Positions 54,575 through 63,741 of a DNA stretch of 64,000 bases are shown piece by piece. The stretch comes from Tateyamaria omphalii (GTDB taxonomy: Bacteria > Pseudomonadota > Alphaproteobacteria > Rhodobacterales > Rhodobacteraceae), in the NCBI RefSeq assembly GCF_014651375.1, contig NZ_BMWT01000006.1:186001-250000 (forward strand), in the 5' to 3' direction. A program made the translations under genes and the position numbers. Position 1 is the first letter of the stretch. Every line of letters starts with the position of its first letter. Under the pieces are notes generated by a model, which ran no database searches, was not told the origin of the DNA, and saw only the letters and a list, made by a program, of their open reading frames with translations.

Positions 54575-57514
54575 TCAGGTTTTGACGTAACCGGCGACGA
54601 CTTGCAGCAGGCGAAAGGCCGTGGCGGCATCGTTTTCAACCACCGCCATGAATTCCTCTTCGCCAATGCGCAAGCAGGTCAACTCGCTCTTGGCGCGCAT
54701 ATCCAATGCGCGGGGTTCGCTGCGGATCAAGCCCAACTCACCCACAAGGGCACCGGAACCGACTGTTGCAATCAGCGCGTCATCGGCCCCGTCCTGCGGC
54801 AATAGCAGATCAGCCTCTCCGTCGATGACCATGTATGCGCCATCGGTTGGGTCGTCATTCCTGTGGAACACATATTCACCGGGATGCGCCGTATACCAAC
54901 GCGCCCCGAACGCCAACAGGCGCAACTGCTTGCGCTTTAGACCCGAGAACATGGGCGCTTGGCGCAACGCATCAACCTTGCGTGCCAGGTCCGCGCTGGC
55001 ATCCGTACCCGCTTCGATCCGCTCTCCTTCTGTGCCCTGCAACCGACCTTGGACAATCTCGACATGCGCGTCGAAGGCATCGTCGTCTTCGAAAGACGTG
55101 CCCAACACGATCAGGGCGGTGTCGGGCAACAAGGCGCGCAGGTTGCGGAACAGCGCGGCGCGCGTTTCCTCTCCATAGCTGGCCATCGGTTCATCCAAAA
55201 TCAGGATGTCGGGTCGCTTGATCGTGGCGCGGCTGATCGACAAGGGTTCAGCAAACAGGGCGGGCAAGTTGGCGCCTCCCAAGGCGATTGGCACGTCAAA
55301 GACCAATTCCAACACCAGTTGATTGGCGCCCGCCTCGGTCAGTGCTTCAACGACGATGCGGCGCAGATCATCGGCTCGTGCGCCAGCACTGTCGGACACC
55401 TTGCCATAAAGCGCGTTTTCCAGAACTGACAAGCCATGCACATGGGCATCCGGCTGGATGGGAACAAAGATGTTTTTCATCTGCCGACGCAGTTCCGCAC
55501 CATGCTCGGCCCGCATCTTTAGCACTTGCTCGCGCACATCCTCGGGAAAGGCGGCGGCGACCTGTTCGGCCGTGATGTTGCTGGGCACGCTCAAAAGCAG
55601 GGCCAGTTCCTTATCGGTGATGTCGGACCCGGCAGGCTTGCGGTCCACCAGCTCAAGCGCGGTCTCGTAAATCTCGACCTCGAGCCCCAGCTTGCGAAAC
55701 AACGGGTGATCCGTACCGTTTGGACCAAAGGTCTGACGCAGCATCTCGAGGATGTTGCGCGCCATTTGCTCAAGGTTCGAGGCCAGCGACAGGTCGTGTA
55801 ACAAGCGCAGGAACTCGATCTCGGCTTCGATCAGTTCCGGGCCAATGACCTCGCGCGGTGTGGCAAAAAGAGTGTTCTCGGCAACGGGCAGGGCCGGATT
55901 GTATTTATCGGGATCAAACGGGTGAACATAGCGAGCCAACCCAGCCTCGGCGACGGCAGTCGCCACTTTGGGGCGCAGGTCGATCAGGGCTTTGGCAAGT
56001 TGAGGGTGTTCCTTATCGTCAAAGGTCTGGTCCATGGTTCGACGCGTCAGCGCATCACCCGACCCGCTGCCGTCAATCAATGTGTACCACCATGTCCGCA
56101 GCGCGTTCTTGTCCGGAACGCCTGCAATGGTCGGGTCCAGCCATTTGCCATCCACCATGTCCGGGGTGTTGCCGGCCCGGATCGCCTCGCGCTTGAAATC
56201 CGTCTCTTCACTTGCGACGGTCGGGGCAAGGCGCATGGGCATCATCACGTTCTGGCCGTAGCTGCCCTGGAACATGATGGGGCGCGAATTGGCATGGCCG
56301 ATGCGCCTGGCAATCGCCGTCTGGTGAAGCGAGCGGATGTCGTGGCCAGATACAGTAACCGTGCCACTTGTCGGCAGAGTTTCCCGCGTCAGCACCTCGG
56401 CCAGGGCGCGACGATCCTCGTCATTGGGGGCAGCGATGGCAAGGCTTGTCCCCGCGGGGACAGTCAGCGAAATGTCTTCCAGCACCGCGTTTCCATCACC
56501 ATCACTGACTGTGACATGATCCAGAACGATGTCTCCGGTCAGGCGTGGCGTTTCGGGTGCAAGACCATAGAACAGATCGTCCTCAATCATGCCCGCGGGG
56601 GCAAAGCGTTCGGTGATGGTATCCCAGCGCAGGGACATGTCGGCCACCTGGTTGTAATAGGCCAGCAACTCCTTCCACGGGCTCGAAAGATCCTTGTAGG
56701 CCGCCAAAGCTGCAACCAAGGCCCCGATGGTCACGTCGCCCCGGATTACCAGATAGCCACCAACGGAAAAGAAAAAAAACGGCGTCAGTTGTGTGATGAA
56801 GTTGTTGAGGAACTTCATAAAGAATTTCTTCTGGTAGATCTCGAACCGGATGGCAAAAAGGTTGCCCAGCCTGTCTCCAATCATCGCCATCCGAAAACGC
56901 CAGCCGCCATTGACGCGCAGGGTGCCCGCACCTGCCGCTCCTTCTCCGATCTCGGCAGCGAGGGCACGGACCTGAATGACACGCTTCTTGTTCAGCAGGT
57001 TGATCTGGCGTTGCAGCTTGGGGATCAGCCACGCCTGCAACGGGATCAGGGCAATGGCGGCCAAGCCGAAGGCGACGGACTGAAAGAACAGAAAGCCAAG
57101 GATCGTCAGCATCTGCCCGGCCTGCAGCACAGGCTGGGCAATGGCGTCGCCCATCAGCCCGCCCATCGGCTCGCTTTCGGCAGTGACCATGCTGACCAGC
57201 TCACCTTGGCTGGTGCGCTCGAAATAGGGCTGCGGAAAGCGCAGGATGCGGGCAATCAAGGTATAGCGAAAGCGGCGCAACAGGCGTTCGGCCAGCACGC
57301 CTTTCATCGTGTTGATCCGCATCTTGAGCAGGCCATGGCACAAAACGGCCACGAGGAACCCGCCACACAGCATCATCAGATAAGTGATCTGATCAAACTC
57401 GTACCCATAGGCAGAGACAGTCGGGGATCCTGACCCAATAGCGTCATTGATGATCTGCTTGGGCAGCTCCAGCGTCAGGTAGAGCAGCGGAAACAGCATC
57501 AGCGTCACCACCAA
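54575..57514 (-). CDS. ABC-transporter-like membrane protein with degenerate ATPase motifs and a cyclic-nucleotide-binding domain
   Basis: 979 residues from TTG 57514, but protein-like codons continue upstream (IIERSLFGFIWTYSKRDQL) with no ATG, GTG or TTG; the natural start may be an ATA at 57574. Residues about 1-270 are an ABC exporter membrane domain. The nucleotide-binding domain has no Walker A lysine (AIAAPNDEDRRALAEVL), a long insert, a broken signature (EPLSISRATI) but an intact Walker B (DILILDEPMA). The last 140 residues are a cNMP-binding domain (HPGEYVFHRNDDPTDGAYMV). Transport powered by ATP is doubtful; a regulatory or scramblase-like role is possible. Confidence 0.85.
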   Translation of the reverse strand: MVVTLMLFPLLYLTLELPKQIINDAIGSGSPTVSAYGYEFDQITYLMMLCGGFLVAVLCHGLLKMRINTMKGVLAERLLRRFRYTLIARILRFPQPYFERTSQGELVSMVTAESEPMGGLMGDAIAQPVLQAGQMLTILGFLFFQSVAFGLAAIALIPLQAWLIPKLQRQINLLNKKRVIQVRALAAEIGEGAAGAGTLRVNGGWRFRMAMIGDRLGNLFAIRFEIYQKKFFMKFLNNFITQLTPFFFFSVGGYLVIRGDVTIGALVAALAAYKDLSSPWKELLAYYNQVADMSLRWDTITERFAPAGMIEDDLFYGLAPETPRLTGDIVLDHVTVSDGDGNAVLEDISLTVPAGTSLAIAAPNDEDRRALAEVLTRETLPTSGTVTVSGHDIRSLHQTAIARRIGHANSRPIMFQGSYGQNVMMPMRLAPTVASEETDFKREAIRAGNTPDMVDGKWLDPTIAGVPDKNALRTWWYTLIDGSGSGDALTRRTMDQTFDDKEHPQLAKALIDLRPKVATAVAEAGLARYVHPFDPDKYNPALPVAENTLFATPREVIGPELIEAEIEFLRLLHDLSLASNLEQMARNILEMLRQTFGPNGTDHPLFRKLGLEVEIYETALELVDRKPAGSDITDKELALLLSVPSNITAEQVAAAFPEDVREQVLKMRAEHGAELRRQMKNIFVPIQPDAHVHGLSVLENALYGKVSDSAGARADDLRRIVVEALTEAGANQLVLELVFDVPIALGGANLPALFAEPLSISRATIKRPDILILDEPMASYGEETRAALFRNLRALLPDTALIVLGTSFEDDDAFDAHVEIVQGRLQGTEGERIEAGTDASADLARKVDALRQAPMFSGLKRKQLRLLAFGARWYTAHPGEYVFHRNDDPTDGAYMVIDGEADLLLPQDGADDALIATVGSGALVGELGLIRSEPRALDMRAKSELTCLRIGEEEFMAVVENDAATAFRLLQVVAGYVKT

Positions 57515-57736
57515 CAGGATCAGCTGATCGCGTTTCGAGTAGGTCCAGATAAATCCAAAGAGGGAGCGTTCTATGATGCTTGTCCACGTCGTGAAGGGGC
57601 GGGAATTGCGCCCACCATCAGCCTAACAACGGCGATCACGGGAAATCAATGGCGCGTCAGCATACGGTACGGCATGGATTGCGACAAAACACATCGCAGC
57701 CTAGGGTAAAGGCAGAGGAAACGCGAAAGGCACACT

Positions 57737-58117
57737 TTGACCGACCCAGTTACCTTTGCTTTGGTTCTGCTGTTTCTGCTGCAGGCAAAGCACCTGTTTG
57801 CCGACTTCTACATGCAAACGCCAAGGATGCTGGCGAACCGTGGGCGCTACCTGCATGTGGGGCGGCTGCAACATGCTGGGCTGCACGGGGTGGGGTCGCT
57901 GGTCGCCATGGTGCTGGTTGGTGTGCCAGTGGCCTTGGCACTGATAGTGGCGCTGGTCGAATGGGCTGTGCATTTCCACATAGACTGGGGCAAGGGGCGC
58001 TGGTCTGAACATACAGGCCATGGCCCCGACCAGGGCGGTTTCTGGCGCGCCTTCGGGCTGGATCAAGCGCTGCACCAGTGGACATATCTTGTCATGGTCT
58101 GGGTCGTGTTGCCTTGA
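57737..58117 (+). CDS. DUF3307 membrane protein
   Basis: 126 residues from TTG 57737 with GAAAGG upstream. Three membrane helices and the family pattern FLLQAKHLFADFYMQTPRML, HAGLHGVGSLVAMVLVG and a late ALHQWTYLVMVWVVL; conserved His and Asp residues lie at the membrane ends. Function unknown. Divergent from the ABC-like gene. Confidence 0.85.
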   Translation: MTDPVTFALVLLFLLQAKHLFADFYMQTPRMLANRGRYLHVGRLQHAGLHGVGSLVAMVLVGVPVALALIVALVEWAVHFHIDWGKGRWSEHTGHGPDQGGFWRAFGLDQALHQWTYLVMVWVVLP

Positions 58118-58199
58118 ACGTCGACGACGCGGGACGAAGCTGCTTTTCGCTGCGCTTGCGCTAAGGTCTGCTTTGTGAGTTCCTTCGTTCAGAAACGGC

Positions 58200-58505
58200 C
58201 TAAGAAAGCGAAGCTGCCCAGCCCAAAAAATCCTCGAGCAGAAAACGGACGCCCTTGTCTGGAATAACCCAATCAGCCCTGGATTCATTGAACCAAAGCG
58301 TGCCCAGGTCCGTTTTGTCGTCAGCTAAGAGACTTTTGCCATACTTGGCCAGTTCCCGGACTGCCTGATCACCGTATCCTTGCCGAAAATCTTCATAAAT
58401 TTCATAGCGCGCACCCGGCGTGTCTGAATCCCATCCGGGATAGACAAGGTCTAGGTCCTGGTGAAGCTGTAGAGTAAAGTCATAAAAAGACTGTGGTGGC
58501 TTCAT
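58200..58505 (-). CDS. Putative immunity protein for the MuF/RNase toxin
   Basis: 101 residues from ATG 58505, with AGGAGG inside the end of the toxin gene and only one base between the two genes. Small, acidic, soluble, no known family: YDFTLQLHQDLDLVYPGWDS at the start and WVIPDKGVRFLLEDFLGW at the end. Its position directly after a toxin with a C-terminal nuclease domain is the standard place for an immunity gene; this is inference. Confidence 0.7.
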   Translation of the reverse strand: MKPPQSFYDFTLQLHQDLDLVYPGWDSDTPGARYEIYEDFRQGYGDQAVRELAKYGKSLLADDKTDLGTLWFNESRADWVIPDKGVRFLLEDFLGWAASLS

Positions 58506-58506
58506 A

Positions 58507-59556
58507 TCAGTCCCTCCTTGGATACGATGTGATGATGATAAAGCCATCGGGCATGTCTGGGGCATGCTCAATCACCGTTCCAACCCCAAACGTCTGCCGA
58601 AGAATTACGGGTGATGAGCGTCGTCGGGTCATTCGGAACGCCTCCGTTCCCGTCGGTGAAGAAAAATCACTTTTCAAGAATGCCCTTTTTCTCCTTCCGC
58701 TTACGACGTCTTCGACAACAGCAGCATTGTTAGCAAGGTTGGAATTTGTCAACTTGCGTGCAGCCTCAAGGGACGGAAATGATCCGTGACGATAGCGATA
58801 AAGGCTAAGAAATGGTGATCGAACGCGAGGGGTCGTGACAGAACTCAGCAGGAAATCATCGCTCTTTCCTACGTGTTGAGCAATAGTATGCCCTCCACGA
58901 ACTTCATGTTCCAACAAATCTTGTGGCGGAACTCTGCCGTCAAAGTCAGCTAGAATTACGTTGTCTTGAGGGGTTGGCACAATGGGTTCCGCGTAGCACC
59001 GGCAGTTATGAGCTTCGCCCGGATGCCCGCCCGCCGGGGGATCATCCCAGCGAAACACTTGGTCGTCGTAATCTGCATGGCTATCCCGCACTTTGGCGTC
59101 ATCCTGCGAGCGCCAAACATAACTCTCAATACCAAGGTCTTCTTGTCGAAGCTGGTTGATCAGACCAGCAAACGCTCGCAGCAAGCGTTCTTCCATTGCC
59201 GTGCGCAGAGGTCTCAGTCGTTGAGGGTCGTCTTGGTACTCATTGAATATGCTATCAAGTCGCGACTCCCATGCGCTTAACGCTTCTTCTTTGGCGTCTG
59301 ACACATCTCTTAGATCAGCTTCAGAAACGAGCGGCACGGTATCTGGGGGCGTCAAAGCGTTCAGAAGCATTCGGGTGTTTTCGGCCGTCACTTGGTCAAG
59401 GCGGTCGCCAAAATCGGCCCGTAGAGTGGAGTGGTTCGGGAAAGCCGATTTGAGAGAAAGCCCAAGTTTTTGGCCTAGAATTCTCCCGTGCCGGTGCGAA
59501 AGGACGTATTGGCCAGTGCCGCCATGCCTTAGGAAGTCACTAAAGTTTTGCTGCAT
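58507..59556 (-). CDS. MuF-domain polymorphic toxin with C-terminal RNase-A-like domain
   Basis: 349 residues from ATG 59556, with GGAG upstream. Residues about 150-205 are a phage MuF/SPP1 gp7-like domain (DAKVRDSHADYDDQVFRWDD and HPGEAHNCRCYAEP). From about 220 follows a bacterial RNase A-like (CdiA-CT) toxin: LEHEVRGGHTIAQHVGKSDD with the catalytic-type His, and the end IITSYPRRD with the T-x-Y pair seen in this nuclease fold. It probably cuts RNA of rivals. No phage head or portal genes accompany it. Confidence 0.82.
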   Translation of the reverse strand: MQQNFSDFLRHGGTGQYVLSHRHGRILGQKLGLSLKSAFPNHSTLRADFGDRLDQVTAENTRMLLNALTPPDTVPLVSEADLRDVSDAKEEALSAWESRLDSIFNEYQDDPQRLRPLRTAMEERLLRAFAGLINQLRQEDLGIESYVWRSQDDAKVRDSHADYDDQVFRWDDPPAGGHPGEAHNCRCYAEPIVPTPQDNVILADFDGRVPPQDLLEHEVRGGHTIAQHVGKSDDFLLSSVTTPRVRSPFLSLYRYRHGSFPSLEAARKLTNSNLANNAAVVEDVVSGRRKRAFLKSDFSSPTGTEAFRMTRRRSSPVILRQTFGVGTVIEHAPDMPDGFIIITSYPRRD

Positions 59557-59833
59557 GGACACTCCGCGCAATAGTTTAGCAAGACTTACTGCGAATTTAT
59601 GAACAAAAACTGCTCGCTGCGTTCTATGAGCAGTTCAATAGCGCAACGTGGTTGACACTCATAAGCAGCCGTTCGTTTATGGCGCAGCATTTGGTAGAAT
59701 GGGCTCGCTACGGACATCCGCCGCACCTCGTCCCAAGGTCCCCCGGCAGCCCAAATCGGACATTGGATCTACAGTCCTGTTGACCGATCAATGGACAAGG
59801 GATGCGTTCGAGCGCGACATCCCGTTTGGACTG

Positions 59834-60028
59834 TCAGCCCTCTTCTTCAAAAACATCTTCGATCTTCCTTTTAAAGAGCCGCGCGATACGAAAGGCCAAA
59901 GGCAGGGAGGGATCATATTTTCCGTTTTCGATCGCATTGACTGAATTTCTAGAAACGCCCAGTTCTTTCGCGAGGTCAGCCTGGGTCCACCTGAGCTCAG
60001 CCCGCAGCACTCGAATTCTGTTCTTCAT
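59834..60028 (-). CDS. Small XRE-type DNA-binding protein
   Basis: 64 residues, start ATG 60028 overlapping the stop of the upstream membrane gene (ATGA). One helix-turn-helix, QADLAKELGVSRNSVNAIEN, in the Cro/C1 style, then a short tail (LFKRKIEDVFEEEG). Commonly paired with a small membrane protein. Probably represses its own operon. Confidence 0.88.
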   Translation of the reverse strand: MKNRIRVLRAELRWTQADLAKELGVSRNSVNAIENGKYDPSLPLAFRIARLFKRKIEDVFEEEG

Positions 60029-60444
60029 CGTTTTGATGCCCACCAGACTGTCAAACCAACGCAGAAGGAGACGCACAAAATTATCGTGGTGAAGGCCACA
60101 CCAAACCCGAACCCGGTGGCGGCCGGACTTAGATCCTGCCCTGCTGAAGTTGCTATGCGGGTAATCTTGTTTTGCACGGCAGGTGCTGCGCTCATCATGA
60201 TGACGCATGCAATTGAAACTGGCACCCCAATAGCGCTTGCAAATGCCAGTGCGTATCGCGCACTCGCTGCTTCTACTTCATCTGACCCTTGGAAGACCGA
60301 GGCAAAACACCAAGCTGACCATGCGAGACAAAAAAACAAGAAGACGACCTGGGCGATGAAGGGAGGGTCGAACAATAGAAAACCGGAAGTACCAAAAAAG
60401 ATGACAAACAGCGCTGCGGCTTGGGTTCGTCCAGAAAGGGGCAT
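60025..60444 (-). CDS. Small multi-pass membrane protein paired with XRE regulator
   Basis: 139 residues from ATG 60444 (AAAAGGA 8 bases upstream; a longer frame to 60576 lacks a site). Four membrane helices (AALFVIFFGTSGFLLF, VVFLFFCLAWSAWCFA, IGVPVSIACVIMMSA, FTTIILCVSFCVGLTVW). Unknown function; such membrane-plus-XRE pairs are common in accessory DNA. First gene of the pair. Confidence 0.75.
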   Translation of the reverse strand: MPLSGRTQAAALFVIFFGTSGFLLFDPPFIAQVVFLFFCLAWSAWCFASVFQGSDEVEAASARYALAFASAIGVPVSIACVIMMSAAPAVQNKITRIATSAGQDLSPAATGFGFGVAFTTIILCVSFCVGLTVWWASKR

Positions 60445-61318
60445 GGTTGGTGTCCTTTTCAAAATGTAAAGCAAGCTTGTCATGATTCGACGGCGAAGTA
60501 AAGGTAACGCTGTTCGCTGTGTAGTGCGTTGAGATGATTGCGAACCGCATTGTATTTGCGCGCTGGGAAAACTCACTGGCGTCTGAGAAACGTTCCAGAG
60601 CGTGCATTCATGCCAATCACAGCATCAGTCGGTATGGGCTCGCTGCCCGATTTCGCCGCGTGTCTCCCCAATAACCGCTGACCATCAATAAAAGACATTG
60701 AGACCCGGCTGACGCTGGCCCCCCCCTTTGCTTTGGCTCCGGGGATTTGGACAAGCCAAACGCCCTCCGCCGTCAGGGTGGAGGCGCAGCCTCCCCCCTC
60801 GGACAAGACAAATAGACAAGGCCGTGTCCTCGCTGCGCTGCGGGCCGCACCAACCTTGTCGATTTGTCCTGTCTCGCCCCCCTCCGCGTTCGCCACGTGG
60901 CAGATTTGCAGGAGCAGGCGGCTTCGCCGTCTGACCTCCAAATCGCCCCCGATTTTCCGGATGGGAAACGGGATCAAACGAAACAACCCAAACGGGTCTG
61001 GACAGGAATTGGGTCAGTTTATGACGCAAAGGTCAAAGTCTTCTGACGTTCAACAGGGTTGTGGAAGGACACACAGTTTAAAGTCTGTGCGATTGCTAAG
61101 TCATTGATTTATCGTTTCGAATTTTTCTGGACGCAGCCATTTAGAGTTTTTGGACACATAGCATTGGGTCTGGGAAATCAGCCAGAAAAATCGTTTAATC
61201 TCAAACCATTAGAAATCAGCGTTTTGAACGCGCCGCCAGAGCGGTCATTCATGCGGATTGCAGAGAATGTCTGGTTAGAGCCCAAAGTGCATGATGCTGC
61301 ATGGTGAACGAATGGCCG
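60445..61318. other. Structured non-coding stretch
   Basis: About 870 bases without a credible gene. It holds a 20-base inverted repeat (60802/60854), a small palindrome GGAGGC-GCA-GCCTCC near 60777-60791, and a conserved-looking AAACGGG-rich area near 60965-61000. Could be a former integration or resolution site. Confidence 0.5.
60802..60873. repeat. Imperfect 20-base inverted repeat
   Basis: GACAAGACAAATAGACAAGG at 60802-60821 and its partner at 60854-60873 match at 18 of 20 positions in inverted orientation, with a GC-rich 32-base centre. It could form a long hairpin or mark a recombination or mobile-element site. Confidence 0.7.
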
Positions 61319-62248
61319 CTATTCAGACAGACCTTCTTGGCTTTCCCAGTTAATCTCTGGTTGTTGACCTATGATGCCGTTTGGATTGTGGTCGCCATCG
61401 TTGACGTAGTAACCATATCTAATCTCGTCGAAGTCAACCGTTTGTCGAATGCCAGGCATCTGAAATATGCGGCGCGTGAACCGCCATAGTAGCGGATAAT
61501 CTACCAGTCTTTTACGCGTGCAGCGGAAATGCGTCGCATAGACTGTGTCAAATCGCACGAGAGTGGCAAACAGCCTTATGTCGGCCATGGTTAGATCCCC
61601 TCCGAATAGGAAGGTTTGACCTTCCAACCTGTCTTCCAGGGTATCAAGTGTGCCAAACACAGTATCGACGGCTTCGTCATATTCGTCCTGTCGTTGGGAC
61701 TTCCCTGCACGATAGACAGCGTTCGACAGCCCGTCGAAAATGTAGTGTGTTAAATCGTCGACTTCGTTTCCCAAAGCAGTTGGTCGAAGGTCGATCCTTT
61801 GGCTGATCCCATCAAATGCCGACATAATGTCAGCAGAGGAATTGGAAATAATTCTGCTATCTGCGGCATCCCACAAGATCGGTACTGTTGAGCGGCCCGT
61901 GTAGTCAGCAACTGTTGACGTATAAAACTGATGAACATGTTCAAAATCTGAACGGTTCGAGAGTAGTCCGCCCTGCAATAGGCCATACCCTTCACGACGT
62001 GCTCCCCCTGCCCACTGAATTCCAATAGTGTCTTTCAGACCAGCAAGAACGAGTGCGATGACCGCGCCGTGCGACCAAGGGCAACTTGCGGAAGCAACGA
62101 GGAAAAACCGGCCTTTCGCATTGCCGGCGTCTCGTAGAAAATTCGCATCAATTGACGTTGGGAGTGCGCTCAGCTCGCGTCGATACTTGCCAGACACCAT
62201 CGACCGATCGGCAGCATCATCCCAATTTCCGTCAATCAACATACCCAT
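61319..62248 (-). CDS. Glutathionyl-hydroquinone reductase (Xi-class GST)
   Basis: 309 residues from ATG 62248, with GGAG upstream. Active-site Cys in LVASASCPWSHGAVIALVLAG (the CPW motif), GRSTVPILWDAADSRIISNSS for glutathione, and the C-terminal GGDLTMADIRLFATLVRFD and YGYYVNDGDHNPNGI typical of YqjG/ECM4 proteins. Reduces glutathionyl-hydroquinones and so recycles quinone damage in the cytoplasm. Stands alone in accessory-looking DNA. Confidence 0.92.
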   Translation of the reverse strand: MGMLIDGNWDDAADRSMVSGKYRRELSALPTSIDANFLRDAGNAKGRFFLVASASCPWSHGAVIALVLAGLKDTIGIQWAGGARREGYGLLQGGLLSNRSDFEHVHQFYTSTVADYTGRSTVPILWDAADSRIISNSSADIMSAFDGISQRIDLRPTALGNEVDDLTHYIFDGLSNAVYRAGKSQRQDEYDEAVDTVFGTLDTLEDRLEGQTFLFGGDLTMADIRLFATLVRFDTVYATHFRCTRKRLVDYPLLWRFTRRIFQMPGIRQTVDFDEIRYGYYVNDGDHNPNGIIGQQPEINWESQEGLSE

Positions 62249-62448
62249 TTTCGTGCTCCACCATCTGTTATTGGGAAGCTATCACTAAGGCCAGAGAAAC
62301 GAAAGCGGACCTCGGCGCAATTGCGGCGAACGTTCACTTTGTCCCGTACTGCCGTCATTGGCCGGGTCGATGGTGGAGGTCCGGTGTACGGGACGAACCG
62401 GCCATTCTGTTTTCAGGAACGAATGGGCACTAATGAGCCTTCGATGGA

Positions 62449-63741
62449 TCAGTTGGTGATATCCAATTCCATTTTGTCGAACTTACCACGTTTCAAAGCC
62501 CTCCTGTTGATCAGGAAGACCAGCGTGTAGGCGTCGCCCCACACCCAACCATTCAGTCTGCTGCTGGGTAGCTCCAGAAGCACTTCATTGGGTGAGCCGC
62601 GTCCATGAGGCGTATAGATGAAGCCGTGCGGAGCATGAGACATGCCTCCGAGTTCCGTATCCGCCATATCGACGCATTTTCGCTCTATGCGATCACGCTG
62701 AGGAGGTGCCAAGGCATCCCTGTCCTCGACAAAACATTGGAAAAGATGTTCGTCCAACATGAACAAATACATATTAGCACAGTCGGATTTCTCCGGATCC
62801 ACCAACATCACGGCTGCGGGCTCGATGTCGACGACCTTGCCACCGGCGCCGTGGGTCACATTAAGGCCGGTCAAGGACAAAGCCGATATGTCTTCGATGA
62901 AGCAGGAAACTCGGTCCAGATCGAAGGATTGTGTTTGAACGGCATGCGCCGCCGCGTCAAAGGCCTTACGGGTCTTGATCGCTTCATCCTGAATGGAAAG
63001 GACCGTGGTCATCGCCTTCTCCTGCAGACCTCCCTTGATCTGGTGGTCACATTGAGCGAGCCGCATATCAATATCCGCCGATATACGCTCAATGAGAAAT
63101 CCGAGGCTGGCCGTGTCGAAAGGACGGTGCTCTGGTTTGCCGAAATCCAGCAGTTCCTTGTCTCGCCTCAGTCGGGTCGAGAGCGTCTGCGCGGGCAACT
63201 GTCCTTCATTTTCGATCGCCGACACTGCAAACCTGTTAAAGTACGGAAAGCGCGGGGTGGGGCCACTGTCGTCGTGGTTCAAGCGATGGTGCGGTATCGG
63301 CACATCAGCCGAGCGCAGGCTCAGGTTTCCACTTACGTGCAGAACTTTGCCTCCGCATCCACGTGGGTGATTGAAGAACACCAGATGTCCGTTACGTGGG
63401 CCGAGGCCAGACCAGATGTTGGTTGGTACTTTTGTTAGGTCAATCTGTGCGAGAAAGTTGAGTGGAACACCATCAATCTCGGGCCAGGCGACATCCGTAG
63501 GAAGCATGGGTTTTCCGCCGAACCAGCCAGCTTCGGTCGGTCCAGGTCGGACAATCGGTTTGAGGATCACCGAAGGACCTGTGTCTGTCCGAGCTGCGTC
63601 ATGAACCGCTAGCGCGTCGACGTTCGTGTCGAGGATTGCTTGCAACATTTCTGTGCCGCCAGGCCCGTTCGGAGCATCGGAACGGCGTTTGCCGCGACGC
63701 TCTCTGATTTTGCCAACCAGTTTGTTCAACACTGTCCGCAT
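62449..63741 (-). CDS. DUF1963 (YwqG-like) protein
   Basis: 430 residues from ATG 63741. The DUF1963 core starts near residue 55 with GWFGGKPMLPTDVAWPEIDG and VPLNFLAQIDLTKVP; a long helical insertion (about 170-270) and the late GSPNEVLLELPSSRL follow. Members read sugar or nucleotide-like ligands in unknown pathways and often sit near toxins or immunity genes. No clear partner next to it. Confidence 0.8.
   Translation of the reverse strand: MRTVLNKLVGKIRERRGKRRSDAPNGPGGTEMLQAILDTNVDALAVHDAARTDTGPSVILKPIVRPGPTEAGWFGGKPMLPTDVAWPEIDGVPLNFLAQIDLTKVPTNIWSGLGPRNGHLVFFNHPRGCGGKVLHVSGNLSLRSADVPIPHHRLNHDDSGPTPRFPYFNRFAVSAIENEGQLPAQTLSTRLRRDKELLDFGKPEHRPFDTASLGFLIERISADIDMRLAQCDHQIKGGLQEKAMTTVLSIQDEAIKTRKAFDAAAHAVQTQSFDLDRVSCFIEDISALSLTGLNVTHGAGGKVVDIEPAAVMLVDPEKSDCANMYLFMLDEHLFQCFVEDRDALAPPQRDRIERKCVDMADTELGGMSHAPHGFIYTPHGRGSPNEVLLELPSSRLNGWVWGDAYTLVFLINRRALKRGKFDKMELDITN

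Noticed and set aside
55922-57433. 503-codon plus-strand frame
   Set aside because: Lies wholly antisense to the ABC-cNMP gene, no ribosome site, no family resemblance; a high-GC shadow.
57737-60444. Prophage carrying the MuF gene
   Set aside because: No portal, terminase, capsid or tail genes adjoin it.
61059-61307. 82-codon plus-strand frame
   Set aside because: No convincing ribosome site or family; in the structured non-coding area.
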